A stretch of DNA of 64,000 nucleotides from positions 406,001 to 470,000 of the forward strand of contig NZ_JAXHLN010000002.1 of NCBI RefSeq assembly GCF_034522235.1, in the 5' to 3' direction. The notes under the pieces are model-generated. The model was not told the origin of the DNA. It made no database searches and saw only the letters and a list, made by a program, of their open reading frames with translations. The stretch comes from Thiohalophilus sp. (GTDB lineage: Bacteria > Pseudomonadota > Gammaproteobacteria > UBA6429 > Thiohalophilaceae). Shown piece by piece: positions 7,744 through 16,689 of this stretch. The position numbers and the translations under genes were made by a program. Each line of letters opens with the position of its first letter. The first letter of the stretch is position 1.

Positions 7744-8532
7744 ATGAAGCGGATGATCTCTTTAGTGATGGGTCTGCTGCTGGTCAGTTCGTTTGCCTCG
7801 GCAGCAATTAAAACCGAAACAGTGACCTACCGCGATAACGGCACCCAGATGAAAGGTTATGTCGCCTATGATGACAGCATTGAGGGGGAGAGGCCCGGTG
7901 TTCTGGTGGTTCATGAATGGTGGGGCCACAATGACTATTCCCGCGAACGGGCCCGCATGCTGGCCAAAGAAGGTTATGTGGCTTTTGCCCTGGATATGTA
8001 CGGCGATGGCAAGACCGCCGATCACCCCGACACGGCCGGCAAATTCGCCGGTGAGGTACGCAAGAACATGGATGTGGCCGAATCCCGTTTTCTTGCCGCA
8101 TTGCAACAATTGAAAAAATACCCCATGACAGACGCCGATGAGATCGCTGCGATCGGTTACTGCTTTGGCGGTGGCGTGCTGCTGGAAATGGCCCGTCGTG
8201 GTGTTGACCTGGAGGGCGTGGCCAGCTTCCACGGTATGCTCGGTACTAACAGTCCGGCTTCAAAAGGTGATGTCGAAGCGCAGATCCGCGTCTATACCGG
8301 TGAAGCCGATCTAATGGTCAAAGCGGAAGATGTTGAAGCATTCAAAAAAGAGATGGATGCGGCCGATGTTGACTACAAGCTGATCAGCTATCCGGGAGTC
8401 AAACACGGTTTCACCAATCCCGATGCGACCGAGAGCGGCAAGAAATTCGGGCTGCCACTGGCCTATGATGAAGCGGCTGACAAGGATTCCTGGGGGGATA
8501 TGCTGGAGTTTTTCGAACAGATATTTGACTGA
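7744..8532 (+). CDS. Secreted dienelactone hydrolase family protein
   Basis: The product is 262 residues with a clear signal peptide (MKRMISLVMGLLLVSSFASA, cleavage near 20). The alpha/beta-hydrolase core has the dienelactone-hydrolase triad: C140 in GYCFGGG, D189 in TGEADLMV and H221 in KHGFTN. VVHEWWG early in the chain carries the conserved glutamate that activates the cysteine. It would cleave an ester or lactone in the periplasm; the substrate is unknown. It follows nnrS by 29 bp with its own ribosome site (AAGGAGTG) and could be cotranscribed. A pathway for chlorocatechol breakdown is not seen nearby. Confidence 0.92.
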   Translation: MKRMISLVMGLLLVSSFASAAIKTETVTYRDNGTQMKGYVAYDDSIEGERPGVLVVHEWWGHNDYSRERARMLAKEGYVAFALDMYGDGKTADHPDTAGKFAGEVRKNMDVAESRFLAALQQLKKYPMTDADEIAAIGYCFGGGVLLEMARRGVDLEGVASFHGMLGTNSPASKGDVEAQIRVYTGEADLMVKAEDVEAFKKEMDAADVDYKLISYPGVKHGFTNPDATESGKKFGLPLAYDEAADKDSWGDMLEFFEQIFD

Positions 8533-8550
8533 ACCGGTATCAGGGCGATT

Positions 8551-8640
8551 AAACCATCGAAGACACCGAAATACACTGAAACCACCGAACTGTTAAAGCT
8601 TCTTCTTTGCGTGTAGAAATCTTTCGGTGTCGACGGTTGT
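8551..8640. repeat. Intergenic palindromic repeat (ACACCGAA type)
   Basis: The left arm (about 8551-8572) and right arm (about 8622-8640) are imperfect inverted copies carrying ACACCGAAA / TTTCGGTGT. They are built from short units related to the gaagacacc modules at 42341-42451 and 60261-60330. It lies between two convergent genes, so it may act as a bidirectional RNA hairpin or terminator. Confidence 0.6.
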
Positions 8641-8644
8641 TTGG

Positions 8645-9919
8645 TCAATCAGTCGTTTCTTCGATTAAGCGTCGCAGGGCCTGGATGACCTGCGGCGTAT
8701 CCCATTCGATGGCGGCATTCACGCCGTAACGAATCCTGCCCTGGCCGTCGATGATATAGGTGGAAGGAAACGCCAGTACCTTCCAGCGCGCGGCTTCGGT
8801 GCCGTCGTGATCGATCAGCACCGGAAACTGTACATCCACCTTTTCCAGGAATTCCTTGACCTCGTCGGCCTGCTGGGCATAGTTGACCGAGATGAGCTCG
8901 AATGGTTCGTCCTCGAAATGCTGACGCAGACGATTCAGCGAGGGGATTTCCTCGACACAGGGCGGGCACCAGGTGGCCCAGAAATTGATGACCCGTACCT
9001 TGCCGGTGTAATCGTCAATACTATGTTGCCGGCCCCTGGCATCTTTCAGGTCCAGCGCCGGCGGGGACCAGTCGCCACGAAACGGCCTGAGACCAATGTC
9101 CAGACCGAGCGGATCTTCCGCGGGTGCCGGCGTTTCTTCGCGCAGGGCGGCGACATGGTCGGGTTTGGGCAGTTTGTCCAGCAGAGAAATGGCGCGCAGG
9201 ATTCGCGCCGGTGTCTGCTGCAGATGATCGAGCGTCGCCTCGGCCTTATCCTCTTCGTAAAACAGCGACGTGGCGCCGGGCATCATTTGCACGAACACCT
9301 GGCTGCCGCCAAAACGCAATGCCGCGATCAGATCGTCAAGTTGGCCGCGGTTGCCATTGCGCGCGCTTTGCAGAATCATCAGCGGCATGTTGCTGGCGTA
9401 GGTTTCAGGCACATACTGAGGCGGCAGGCCCAGCGATGGAATTCCCTGATAGGTGTTGGGAGAGAACAGGATAGCGCCGAGCAGTGTCTGATCGCTCAGG
9501 TTTTTCCGCTGCCAGGCACGCATGCCGCGCAGGGCCAGAATCGCCCCGTAGGAATTACTGATCAATACGACCGGTTTACCGCTTCGGCGCTGGACCTGTT
9601 CGATCAGGTTGGCGGGCAGCGTGGGATCGATCTGGCGGATACTGGCCGAGCCGCGGGGCAAGAACAAATTTTCCAACAGATCCACCTGCCAGGATTCGAT
9701 GCCCTGCTGTTGCAGACCCCGGGCGACCTGATCGTGGCGCAGGCCAAAACCGTTGCCCGGGGCAAACCACAGGGCCACCACCTCGCCCTCGGCGGGATAC
9801 TGGCGCAGCTCGAGTTCCTGGTTCTGGACATTGAGCGTCAGGCGCGCCGGTTCGGCGGCAAGCGGCGACGCTGACGCAAAGAATAACAGCAGGACAATCA
9901 GCTTCACGCGCAGCGACAC
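8645..9919 (-). CDS. Periplasmic fusion: alpha/beta-hydrolase-like domain plus TlpA-type thioredoxin
   Basis: The product is 424 residues. A signal peptide (1-22) is followed by an alpha/beta-hydrolase-like region (about 25-265). Its nucleophile elbow reads S121-N-S123-Y-G125, where serine replaces the first Gly of GxSxG. After a Pro/Glu-rich linker (about 266-285) comes a TlpA/ResA-like thioredoxin domain with active site W317-C318-P-P-C321 and a cis-proline region FPSTYIID. The thioredoxin half should reduce or exchange disulfides in the periplasm, as in cytochrome c maturation. The N-terminal half may be a hydrolase or only a binding fold. The fusion is unusual, and the reading frame is continuous. 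Confidence 0.85.
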   Translation of the reverse strand: MSLRVKLIVLLLFFASASPLAAEPARLTLNVQNQELELRQYPAEGEVVALWFAPGNGFGLRHDQVARGLQQQGIESWQVDLLENLFLPRGSASIRQIDPTLPANLIEQVQRRSGKPVVLISNSYGAILALRGMRAWQRKNLSDQTLLGAILFSPNTYQGIPSLGLPPQYVPETYASNMPLMILQSARNGNRGQLDDLIAALRFGGSQVFVQMMPGATSLFYEEDKAEATLDHLQQTPARILRAISLLDKLPKPDHVAALREETPAPAEDPLGLDIGLRPFRGDWSPPALDLKDARGRQHSIDDYTGKVRVINFWATWCPPCVEEIPSLNRLRQHFEDEPFELISVNYAQQADEVKEFLEKVDVQFPVLIDHDGTEAARWKVLAFPSTYIIDGQGRIRYGVNAAIEWDTPQVIQALRRLIEETTD

Positions 9920-9980
9920 GACGGGCTCCTCTCAGGCTTACCGGGTTAAACAGACAGGGAAAGGCGGGGTTGGTTCGGGT

Positions 9981-10481
9981 TCAGAGTCCGTGGCCTTCCA
10001 GTAGCCGCTTGACCAGCTCGCGGGTGTCGTCGCTGTCGTGTTCGTTGACCGTGGCCATATCGGTCCAGGACATATCGGCCTCCAGGCGATAGGAACCGAC
10101 ATATTCGTTGGGCGGCTGGCCTCCCCAGTCATCGGGCGAGAGCATGGAGAACCAGCTGCGTCCATCGGGCTTGCGGTAAAGATGATAAATGTGCCCCGGC
10201 TGGCGCTGGAAATTGCAGGCCGCCTGGTGCAGTTGTTGATCCTTCTGCGTGTCCTCGAGGACCTGGCGGGCCTCGTCCTGCAGATGCCGGATCTGATCGG
10301 CGATCACATTCAACTTGGAGCTGACACGGGTATTGATCATCTTGTCCGCTTCGCTGATCTGCTTGGCCAGATCCACCAGCTCGAAGGCGGGCGCCAATCG
10401 GCTGACCGGATAGGGGGCGGAGCGGTCTTCGCCCTGATGCAGTTCACCGGAATATTTTTTCGTGTCGTCGTCGTTTGTCAT
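9981..10481 (-). CDS. DUF2452 domain protein
   Basis: A 166-residue soluble protein. It begins with an acidic, disordered N-terminus, then YPVSRLAPAFELVDLAKQI, a helical segment with heptad-like spacing (about 35-80), and IYHLYRKPDGRSWFSMLSP, all typical of DUF2452. The family is widespread in gammaproteobacteria with no established function. It has no signal peptide, so it is cytoplasmic. It is separated by 61 bp from the hydrolase-thioredoxin gene on the same strand. Confidence 0.8.
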   Translation of the reverse strand: MTNDDDTKKYSGELHQGEDRSAPYPVSRLAPAFELVDLAKQISEADKMINTRVSSKLNVIADQIRHLQDEARQVLEDTQKDQQLHQAACNFQRQPGHIYHLYRKPDGRSWFSMLSPDDWGGQPPNEYVGSYRLEADMSWTDMATVNEHDSDDTRELVKRLLEGHGL

Positions 10482-10549
10482 AGCGCGATATACAGTTTAA
10501 ACCGCGTCTATTGTAACAGCTTGGGAGGAAGCGGCAAAAAAGCCGGGGT

Positions 10550-11575
10550 TCAGGGGTGCAGGCGGCGCTGAGGCAGGCGACCCAACAGGCGCAACAGTAA
10601 CCAGACAAAGAGTGTGACTCCCACACTAATCAACACGCTGCGCCGGTTTTGTTGCAGCCAGAGATTGGCGACAGTCAACTGGCGTTCGACCACATGTTGA
10701 GTCAGGCTTTTATCCAGTAGCGGGCGCACAGCCTGATAATGCACGGACTCGACCCAGCCGGCATAATCACCCGCCTGTCCGGCCGGGTGCCCGGCCGGCA
10801 TGGCCAGCAGGGCCTCTGTGACGGCGCCGCGCAGTGGCGCCGGCGTGTCCGGCAGGGCGCCCAGCGGCCACTGGGGATACAGCGCACCACTGTAGCGGAA
10901 CGGGAAACCCGGCATCTCGTTCCCCTCAAGAATCCGTACGGCCTGAGGCGTGATGCGCCCCTGACGCAAAAAGCGGTCAAAATCGCGGGCGGCCATGGCG
11001 CCGGCGGGGTAGTCGCCGGCCATGACGCCCCGCAACACGCCTTCCGCGTTGCCGGCAAAATCCACCCGGGAGAAGGCCCTGGCCGGATCCCGTTGCCGAC
11101 GTAGCAGTTCCAGCTGCACCAGTTGCCAGGCGTTGTAATCCTGTTCATCCGTGCAGATGAACGGCGTTTGGGTGAAATCAGCGAGGCTGTTGAGTTGGTC
11201 ATTATCCGCCCGGGTGAAGATGACGGTGGCGGCATGGGTGTGGATTTGCCCCTGATCTCGCTGTGCACGGGATACGAGCCGAACCAGTCCGACCTGTTGC
11301 TCCAGGCGGACGTATGAGGCGGGGTGGGTCAGGACCAGATCAAACTTGCCGCGTCGCGCATCCTGTTCCAGCTCGGCCAGCTCCTGGTAGGGCAACATCT
11401 GAAAGCGCTTTTCGGGGATGCGGGATTGTAGATACTCGGCCGTGGGTTGCCAGCGATGTATCCCGGTTTTGAAACCGTCCGGACTGAATACGCCGATCTT
11501 GATGACGCCGGCGGCCATCGCCGACTGGCCCGGCAGAAACAGAATCAGCAAGGTAATGGCATGAGATACTCGCAT
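10550..11575 (-). CDS. PhnD-like periplasmic binding protein with C-terminal membrane anchor
   Basis: The product is 341 residues from the ATG at 11575, which opens a good signal peptide (ends SAMAAG). An open frame continues 13 codons further upstream. The body is a type 2 periplasmic-binding fold of the PhnD/phosphonate class: IKIGVFSPDGFKTG, DLVLTHPASYVRLEQ, ATVIFTRADNDQ. Near the C-terminus a membrane span (SVLISVGVTLFVWLLLRLLG) is followed by a basic tail, as in sensor kinases of the TtrS type. Here the protein stops with no kinase domain. There are no ABC transporter genes nearby. It may be a membrane-tethered ligand receptor whose partner is elsewhere, or a truncated sensor. Confidence 0.75.
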   Translation of the reverse strand: MRVSHAITLLILFLPGQSAMAAGVIKIGVFSPDGFKTGIHRWQPTAEYLQSRIPEKRFQMLPYQELAELEQDARRGKFDLVLTHPASYVRLEQQVGLVRLVSRAQRDQGQIHTHAATVIFTRADNDQLNSLADFTQTPFICTDEQDYNAWQLVQLELLRRQRDPARAFSRVDFAGNAEGVLRGVMAGDYPAGAMAARDFDRFLRQGRITPQAVRILEGNEMPGFPFRYSGALYPQWPLGALPDTPAPLRGAVTEALLAMPAGHPAGQAGDYAGWVESVHYQAVRPLLDKSLTQHVVERQLTVANLWLQQNRRSVLISVGVTLFVWLLLRLLGRLPQRRLHP

Positions 11576-11758
11576 GCCTGTGATTATAGAAACTCCGGCG
11601 GTAGAAGCGGGCAACCGTCCCGGGAACTGTGACTGCCGTCACCCAGATAATTGGCAACCGGTTGCAAGTTCTGGAGGTTGACTGAAAGCGTTTAGAATTC
11701 GAAAGCAGGTTTGTGACCCGGTTCCGGTTACAGCCGATATGGCGATACGGGTATCGCG

Positions 11759-12436
11759 TTATGCAGGCAACCGTTGTTCGGCCGTATTTTCCAACCCGTG
11801 GAGTGTCTGCTCCAGCGCCTGTTGCAGGGGTTCCAGTTCGGTCATGCCGAGCTGGCGTTCGACATAACGAGGCTCGCCCACCGCGATGACAATGCGGGAA
11901 AAGGGCTTGGGAATGATAAAACGATCCCAGGAGGCCAGTTGCCAGTACCGGCTGGCTGCCCAGGAGATTGGCAGGATGGGGGCACCGCTCATCTGTGAGA
12001 GCATGAGCGCGCCGGGTTTGAACTTGTGAATCGGGCCGGTGGGTCCGTCGGAGGTGTTGACCGGGGAGATGCCTTCTTTGGTGATCAACTCATACAGCTC
12101 TTTCATGGCCCGGGCACCGGTGCGGTTGCTGGAGCCACGAATCGCCCGCAATCCCCAGGATTCGGCAATTCTGGCGGGGACTTCACCGTCACGCGAGGGG
12201 CTGATGAGAAAACCGACCTTGAGGCCGCGTTGGCGCAGTTGCAGCATGTACCAGATGCCGAAAATATGGTGCTGATGCCAGTAACAGGGAATCACCGGCT
12301 TGCCGTTGGCCAGAATCTGCTCGGCATGTTCCTCCCCAATCACCGCCTTGACCCGGCAGGTGAGCCACAACACATTCATCAGGCCCTTGAGCAAGGGTTT
12401 GGCAAACAGATACAGCAGACGGCGGCGTAGTTTCAT
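11759..12436 (-). CDS. DUF374 lysophospholipid acyltransferase-like protein
   Basis: The product is 225 residues. The PlsC-like fold is indicated by CYWHQHHIFGIW (catalytic-type His region), FLISPSRDGE, RGSSNRTGARAMKEL and NTSDGPTGPIHKFKPGAL, all hallmark motifs of DUF374. Members are thought to transfer acyl chains in lipid or lipid A-type metabolism; the substrate is unproven. An N-terminal hydrophobic helix suggests association with the inner membrane. It shares strand with the phosphopantetheinyl transferase about 200 bp upstream. Whether it belongs to the acyl-activation cassette is uncertain. Confidence 0.85.
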   Translation of the reverse strand: MKLRRRLLYLFAKPLLKGLMNVLWLTCRVKAVIGEEHAEQILANGKPVIPCYWHQHHIFGIWYMLQLRQRGLKVGFLISPSRDGEVPARIAESWGLRAIRGSSNRTGARAMKELYELITKEGISPVNTSDGPTGPIHKFKPGALMLSQMSGAPILPISWAASRYWQLASWDRFIIPKPFSRIVIAVGEPRYVERQLGMTELEPLQQALEQTLHGLENTAEQRLPA

Positions 12437-12633
12437 AACGGCTTATAGTGACAGGCGGATGCCGGCCAGTATAACGGTTTGGGGTACGACAACGCCATTG
12501 TGGCAGTTCAGTTCGCAAACAACACCAGAACGCGCAAATATAAATTAACCTGCGTAAACCGGAAGCCGGCTCTCGTATGTTCTACTGTTTTGAGCAAAAC
12601 AGTTATTTGCGGCTATTTGCCTGCCTTTGGTGT

Positions 12634-13290
12634 TCATGTGCGGACTTGATCCGAATCGATCTGTTCGATTTCGAGCCGGGTTGACGACAGATCGGTGGCG
12701 ATGTGACCGACGTAACCGTCGGCCAGAGACAGCGGGGTCAGGTACCAGGTTTTATCCGCGAAGTGGGCCTTGCCGTCGTGCAGTTCGACCTCGCGCAGCC
12801 GGGCGATGCCTTCCTGGCCATGGGCCTTGACCACGGCCTCTTTTTGTGTCCAGAAATCAAAAAACCGGTTCGGATCTGTCTCGCACTGGCGTGCCTGTGC
12901 CGGGGTCAGATATTTATGGATGACATCGCTTTTCAGTGGCCGAAACTGTTCCACATCGATGCCGATGCGCCCGTTACGCAGCGCCGCGGCGCAGACCAGT
13001 TGACCCGAATGGCTGATATTGAAATCGGCGGGGAAGGCGGAGCCGGATTTGTGGGGACTGGCGAAGTCGACCGCCTCGAGGCTGAAATCGGCAAAACCGA
13101 GGTCACGCATGGCCTGTTCCACCAGTCGCCAGCCAGCGGCTGACTGGACCCGGTTGGCGTGATGGCGGTGTTTGCCAATCTGGTCACGTTTACGGGCGGG
13201 AAGTTGAGCCAGCCACCGCTCCAGCGTCGCCGGGCTGATTTTCTCCGGATCGATATTCATATATAGTAGGCGGACTTCAGACTGGCTCAT
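12634..13290 (-). CDS. 4'-phosphopantetheinyl transferase, Sfp type
   Basis: The product is 218 residues from the ATG at 13290; a TTG two codons upstream is possible. It transfers phosphopantetheine from CoA to a serine of a carrier protein. Signature motifs are all present: FNISHSG, GIDVEQF (metal-binding Asp and Glu) and FFDFWTQKEAVVKAHG (the W-K-E-A core). It is divergent from the P450/acyl-ligase genes, with only 41 bp between the start codons. It most probably activates the carrier domain of that ligase. This is the long Sfp type, not AcpS. Confidence 0.93.
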   Translation of the reverse strand: MSQSEVRLLYMNIDPEKISPATLERWLAQLPARKRDQIGKHRHHANRVQSAAGWRLVEQAMRDLGFADFSLEAVDFASPHKSGSAFPADFNISHSGQLVCAAALRNGRIGIDVEQFRPLKSDVIHKYLTPAQARQCETDPNRFFDFWTQKEAVVKAHGQEGIARLREVELHDGKAHFADKTWYLTPLSLADGYVGHIATDLSSTRLEIEQIDSDQVRT

Positions 13291-13331
13291 AATCAACCCG
13301 TATCACGATTTTCCAACATTCAGGCAAGCGA

Positions 13332-14645
13332 ATGACGGCGACAGCACAGGGTTCAAAAAAATTGCCGCCCGGCCCGGCCCAGCCCTGCGATCTCAATACC
13401 ACACCGGAATCCTTTGACATTATCGCCGGGCTGATTGCCAAGTATGGCGATATCTGCCGGTTGACGTCCAGTGGCCGCAAGAGTGATGCCTATCTGGTCA
13501 ATCATCCCGATTACCTCAAGCACATTCTGGTCAAGAATCATCAGAATTATACCAAAGGCGTGGGTTTCGATCGGGTCAAGATGTTGCTGGGCAACGGGAT
13601 TATTGTCAGTGACGGTCCATTCTGGCGTCGCCAGCGCCGAATGATCCAGCCGGCTTTCAGTCGCAAGGTAATCGCCGAGCTCTCCGATCAGATCAAACGT
13701 TGTAACCTGGAACGGCTCGACAGCTGGGAGGCGAAGACCGATCGTGGCGAACCGATCAATATCACCAGTGAGGCCAGTGAGCTGGCATTGCAGATCGTTT
13801 TGCGATCCCTGTTCAGCGAGGACCTGGATCGGATCATCGCCGAGCAGGGCAGTAATCCGTTCTCGATCCTCACCGAGGAGATGACCCGGGATATGCAGCT
13901 GGTGATCAAGTTCCGGGCCCTGAGCAAAATCATTCTGGAAGTGATCGAACGGCGTCGGCGCGAGCAGCCCGAGCGGGTCGATTTTCTGGCCATGTTCATG
14001 GACTCGCGGGACAAGGAAACCGACGAGGCCATGAGCGACAGAGAATTGCTGGACGAGATCATGACCATGATCATTGCCGGGCACGAGACCAGTGCGATTA
14101 CTCTCAACTGGGTCTGGTACTTCCTGGCCAGCTATCCCGAGGTCGAGCGCAAGCTGCATGCCGAGGTCGACGGGGCCGATTACGCGCAGATTCCCGGTTT
14201 TGATGATCTGGAACAGCTGCCCTACGTCAAGCAGGTGGTCGAAGAGGCGTTGCGCTATTATCCGCCGGTCTGGCTTTACACTCGCCGGGCCATCGAGGAC
14301 GATCAGCTCGGCGACTATTTTGTGCCGGCCGGCACGGATATCTTTATTACACCCTATTTCCTGCATCGCCATCCCCGCTACTGGCCGCAGCCGGAAAAAT
14401 TCGACCCGGAACGTTTTGCCGAGGAGAATATTCGCGAGCAGCACAAGCAGGCTTATATTCCCTTCTCTGCCGGGCCGCGGCGCTGCATCGGGGATTTTTT
14501 TGCCACCGTCGAGATGCAGATACACTTCGGGCTGATGGCGCGAAAATTCCGCGTGCAGCTACTGGACGACAGCCCGCTTGAACTGGAGCCGGCGGTGAAT
14601 CTGCGTAACAAGCAGCCCATTTATTTGCAACTGATACGTCGTTGA
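13332..14645 (+). CDS. Cytochrome P450
   Basis: A 437-residue soluble monooxygenase. The I-helix oxygen-binding motif is A249-G-H-E-T-S254, the K-helix ExxR is E305-A-L-R308, and the haem ligand is C385 in FSAGPRRCIGDFF. There is no signal or membrane anchor, as in most bacterial P450s. The gene directly downstream, 9 bp away, is an acyl-AMP ligase fused to a carrier domain. By analogy with P450s that act on carrier-bound acyl chains, such as BioI, it may oxidise the tethered acyl group. That role is inference. No ferredoxin or reductase gene is adjacent, so its electron partner is elsewhere. Confidence 0.93.
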   Translation: MTATAQGSKKLPPGPAQPCDLNTTPESFDIIAGLIAKYGDICRLTSSGRKSDAYLVNHPDYLKHILVKNHQNYTKGVGFDRVKMLLGNGIIVSDGPFWRRQRRMIQPAFSRKVIAELSDQIKRCNLERLDSWEAKTDRGEPINITSEASELALQIVLRSLFSEDLDRIIAEQGSNPFSILTEEMTRDMQLVIKFRALSKIILEVIERRRREQPERVDFLAMFMDSRDKETDEAMSDRELLDEIMTMIIAGHETSAITLNWVWYFLASYPEVERKLHAEVDGADYAQIPGFDDLEQLPYVKQVVEEALRYYPPVWLYTRRAIEDDQLGDYFVPAGTDIFITPYFLHRHPRYWPQPEKFDPERFAEENIREQHKQAYIPFSAGPRRCIGDFFATVEMQIHFGLMARKFRVQLLDDSPLELEPAVNLRNKQPIYLQLIRR

Positions 14646-14654
14646 AACAACCCC

Positions 14655-16616
14655 ATGCTGAATTATCAAACGCTTAACGAAGCCTTGATCGGCAATGCTT
14701 CCGATCAGCGCACTGTTACCTATATCGAGGGCCGGGACAGCGAACAGGTCATTAGCTATCGCCAATTGCACGAACAGGCCCTGCGAATGCTGGGTCGACT
14801 GCAGACGGCGGGCTTAAAAGCCGGTGATGAGCTGATCATCCTGACCCGCAGTAACCCCGATTTCATCGACGCCTTCTGGGGCGCCGTGCTCGGCGGCATT
14901 GTGCCGGTGCCGGTGGCTGTCGGGATCAGTGACGAGCACCGCTCCAAGCTCTACAAGATATTCAACAAACTGGAGCGGCCCTGGCTATTTACCGATGCGG
15001 ACAATCTCGAACGTCTGAAGAAGTTTGCCGAGGCGCACGAGATGGCTTCCGACTACGCATTTGTTGAACAGCGGACCCTGTTGCAGGATCAACTCGATCA
15101 GCCTCATGAGGCAGGCCAACCCCATACGCCGCAACCGGAGGATGTGGCGTTTATCCAGTTTTCCTCTGGTTCCACCAGCGATCCCAAGGGCGTGGTGCTG
15201 ACCCATCGCAATATTCTGACCAACCTCAATGCGATCGCCGAAGGGGCCGGTTATACCGATACCGATATCAGCCTGAGCTGGATGCCCCTGACCCACGATA
15301 TGGGACTGATTGGCTTTCATCTAAACATGGTCGCCTGCAACATGAGCCAGTGCCTGATTCCCACCGATCTGTTCAGCCGCCGACCGTTGATCTGGTGGCA
15401 AAAAGCCAGCGAGAAAAAGGCCACCGTGCTCTGCTCGCCCAATTTCGGCTACAAGCATTTTCTCAAGTCGCTGGGTGACAAACAGCTCGAGAATGTGGAT
15501 TTATCTCATGTGCGGGTACTGTACAACGGTGCCGAGCCGATTTCCGTCACGCTGATCGAACAGTTTCTGGAAGTGATGCAGGATTACGGCCTCCGGCGTG
15601 AGGTCATGTTTACCGTCTACGGCCTGGCCGAGGCGACGCTGGCGGTGGCGTTCCCGTCTCAAGGGGAGATGTACCGCGCTGTGCATCTGGATCGGCACAA
15701 GCTGCGGCTCGATGATCAGGTCACCTTTGTCGATACAACCCATCCCGATGCGGTCAGTTTTGCCATCGAAGGGCCGCCGGTGCGGGATATGCAGATCAAA
15801 ATCACCGACGAGCGCAACGGGACGTTACCCGAAAATCATATTGGGGATGTCCAGATCAAGGGGCCCAGTGTCACCGCCGGTTACTATCGCAACGAGGCGG
15901 CCAATCATGTGGCCCTGACCGGCGATGGCTGGCTGAATACCGGCGATCAGGGGTTTCTTACCGAGAATAACGAACTGGTGATCACCGGGCGCACCAAGGA
16001 GATCATCTTTGCCAATGGCCTGAATTACTATCCCCACGATCTCGAGAACATCGCCCTGCAGTGCGAGCAACTGGAACTGGGCAAGGTCGTCGCCTACGGT
16101 GTGCGCCAGCCGGATGAGCAGGAAGACGAACTGTTAATCTTTATTCTGTATCGCGGCGACCTCGCCGGGTTCCTGCCCCTGGCAAGGGAAGTGACCCATA
16201 TTATCAACGAGCAGACCGGGCTGGATATTGCGCATGTTATCCCGGTCAAACGCATACCCAAAACCACCAGCGGCAAACTGCAACGCCGGTTGCTGGGTGA
16301 CGACTATCTCAAGGGGGAATACGACAGCGTGCTGCAGGCGTTGCAGCAGCAGGATAATGCCCTCCACGCCGGTGAGGATGACGATCTGAATCCCACTGAG
16401 CGTGAAATAAAAACGATTTGCGACGAGGTGCTGACCGACAAGCCGCTGCACCTGCACGATAACTTCTTCGATGTCGGCATCAGCTCGCTGGCCCTGGCCG
16501 AGATTCATCAGCGTATCGACGACAAACATCCCGGGCTGATCGACGTGGTGGATCTGTTCGAATACCAGACCATCGCCGAGCTTGCGGCATTCATGGACCA
16601 GAAACGAGCGGGCTAG
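14655..16616 (+). CDS. Fatty-acyl-AMP ligase fused to an acyl carrier domain
   Basis: The product is 653 residues. The N-terminal adenylation domain has the ATP loop S170-S-G-S-T-S-D-P-K-G179. It also has FAAL-type signatures: SWMPLTHDMGLIGFH, LYNGAEPIS, YGLAEATLAVAF and ANGLNYYPHDLE. The late lysine motif is KTTSGKLQRR. Residues from about 575 form a carrier domain with D606-V-G-I-S-S-L, and S611 is the likely phosphopantetheine site. It would adenylate a fatty or related acid and load it onto its own carrier. No thioesterase, reductase or condensation domain follows, so product release is unexplained. It is cotranscribed with the P450. Confidence 0.88.
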   Translation: MLNYQTLNEALIGNASDQRTVTYIEGRDSEQVISYRQLHEQALRMLGRLQTAGLKAGDELIILTRSNPDFIDAFWGAVLGGIVPVPVAVGISDEHRSKLYKIFNKLERPWLFTDADNLERLKKFAEAHEMASDYAFVEQRTLLQDQLDQPHEAGQPHTPQPEDVAFIQFSSGSTSDPKGVVLTHRNILTNLNAIAEGAGYTDTDISLSWMPLTHDMGLIGFHLNMVACNMSQCLIPTDLFSRRPLIWWQKASEKKATVLCSPNFGYKHFLKSLGDKQLENVDLSHVRVLYNGAEPISVTLIEQFLEVMQDYGLRREVMFTVYGLAEATLAVAFPSQGEMYRAVHLDRHKLRLDDQVTFVDTTHPDAVSFAIEGPPVRDMQIKITDERNGTLPENHIGDVQIKGPSVTAGYYRNEAANHVALTGDGWLNTGDQGFLTENNELVITGRTKEIIFANGLNYYPHDLENIALQCEQLELGKVVAYGVRQPDEQEDELLIFILYRGDLAGFLPLAREVTHIINEQTGLDIAHVIPVKRIPKTTSGKLQRRLLGDDYLKGEYDSVLQALQQQDNALHAGEDDDLNPTEREIKTICDEVLTDKPLHLHDNFFDVGISSLALAEIHQRIDDKHPGLIDVVDLFEYQTIAELAAFMDQKRAG

Positions 16617-16689
16617 ACGCTTCCCCGTCCCGGACAGCACCCCGGCGGACGCCGAAATGATCGATGCCTCTGGCGGCATCACTTCTATA

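Noticed and set aside
13353..14525. Minus-strand ORF opposite the P450 gene
   Set aside because: All P450 motifs are on the plus strand, and the antisense product has no recognisable feature.
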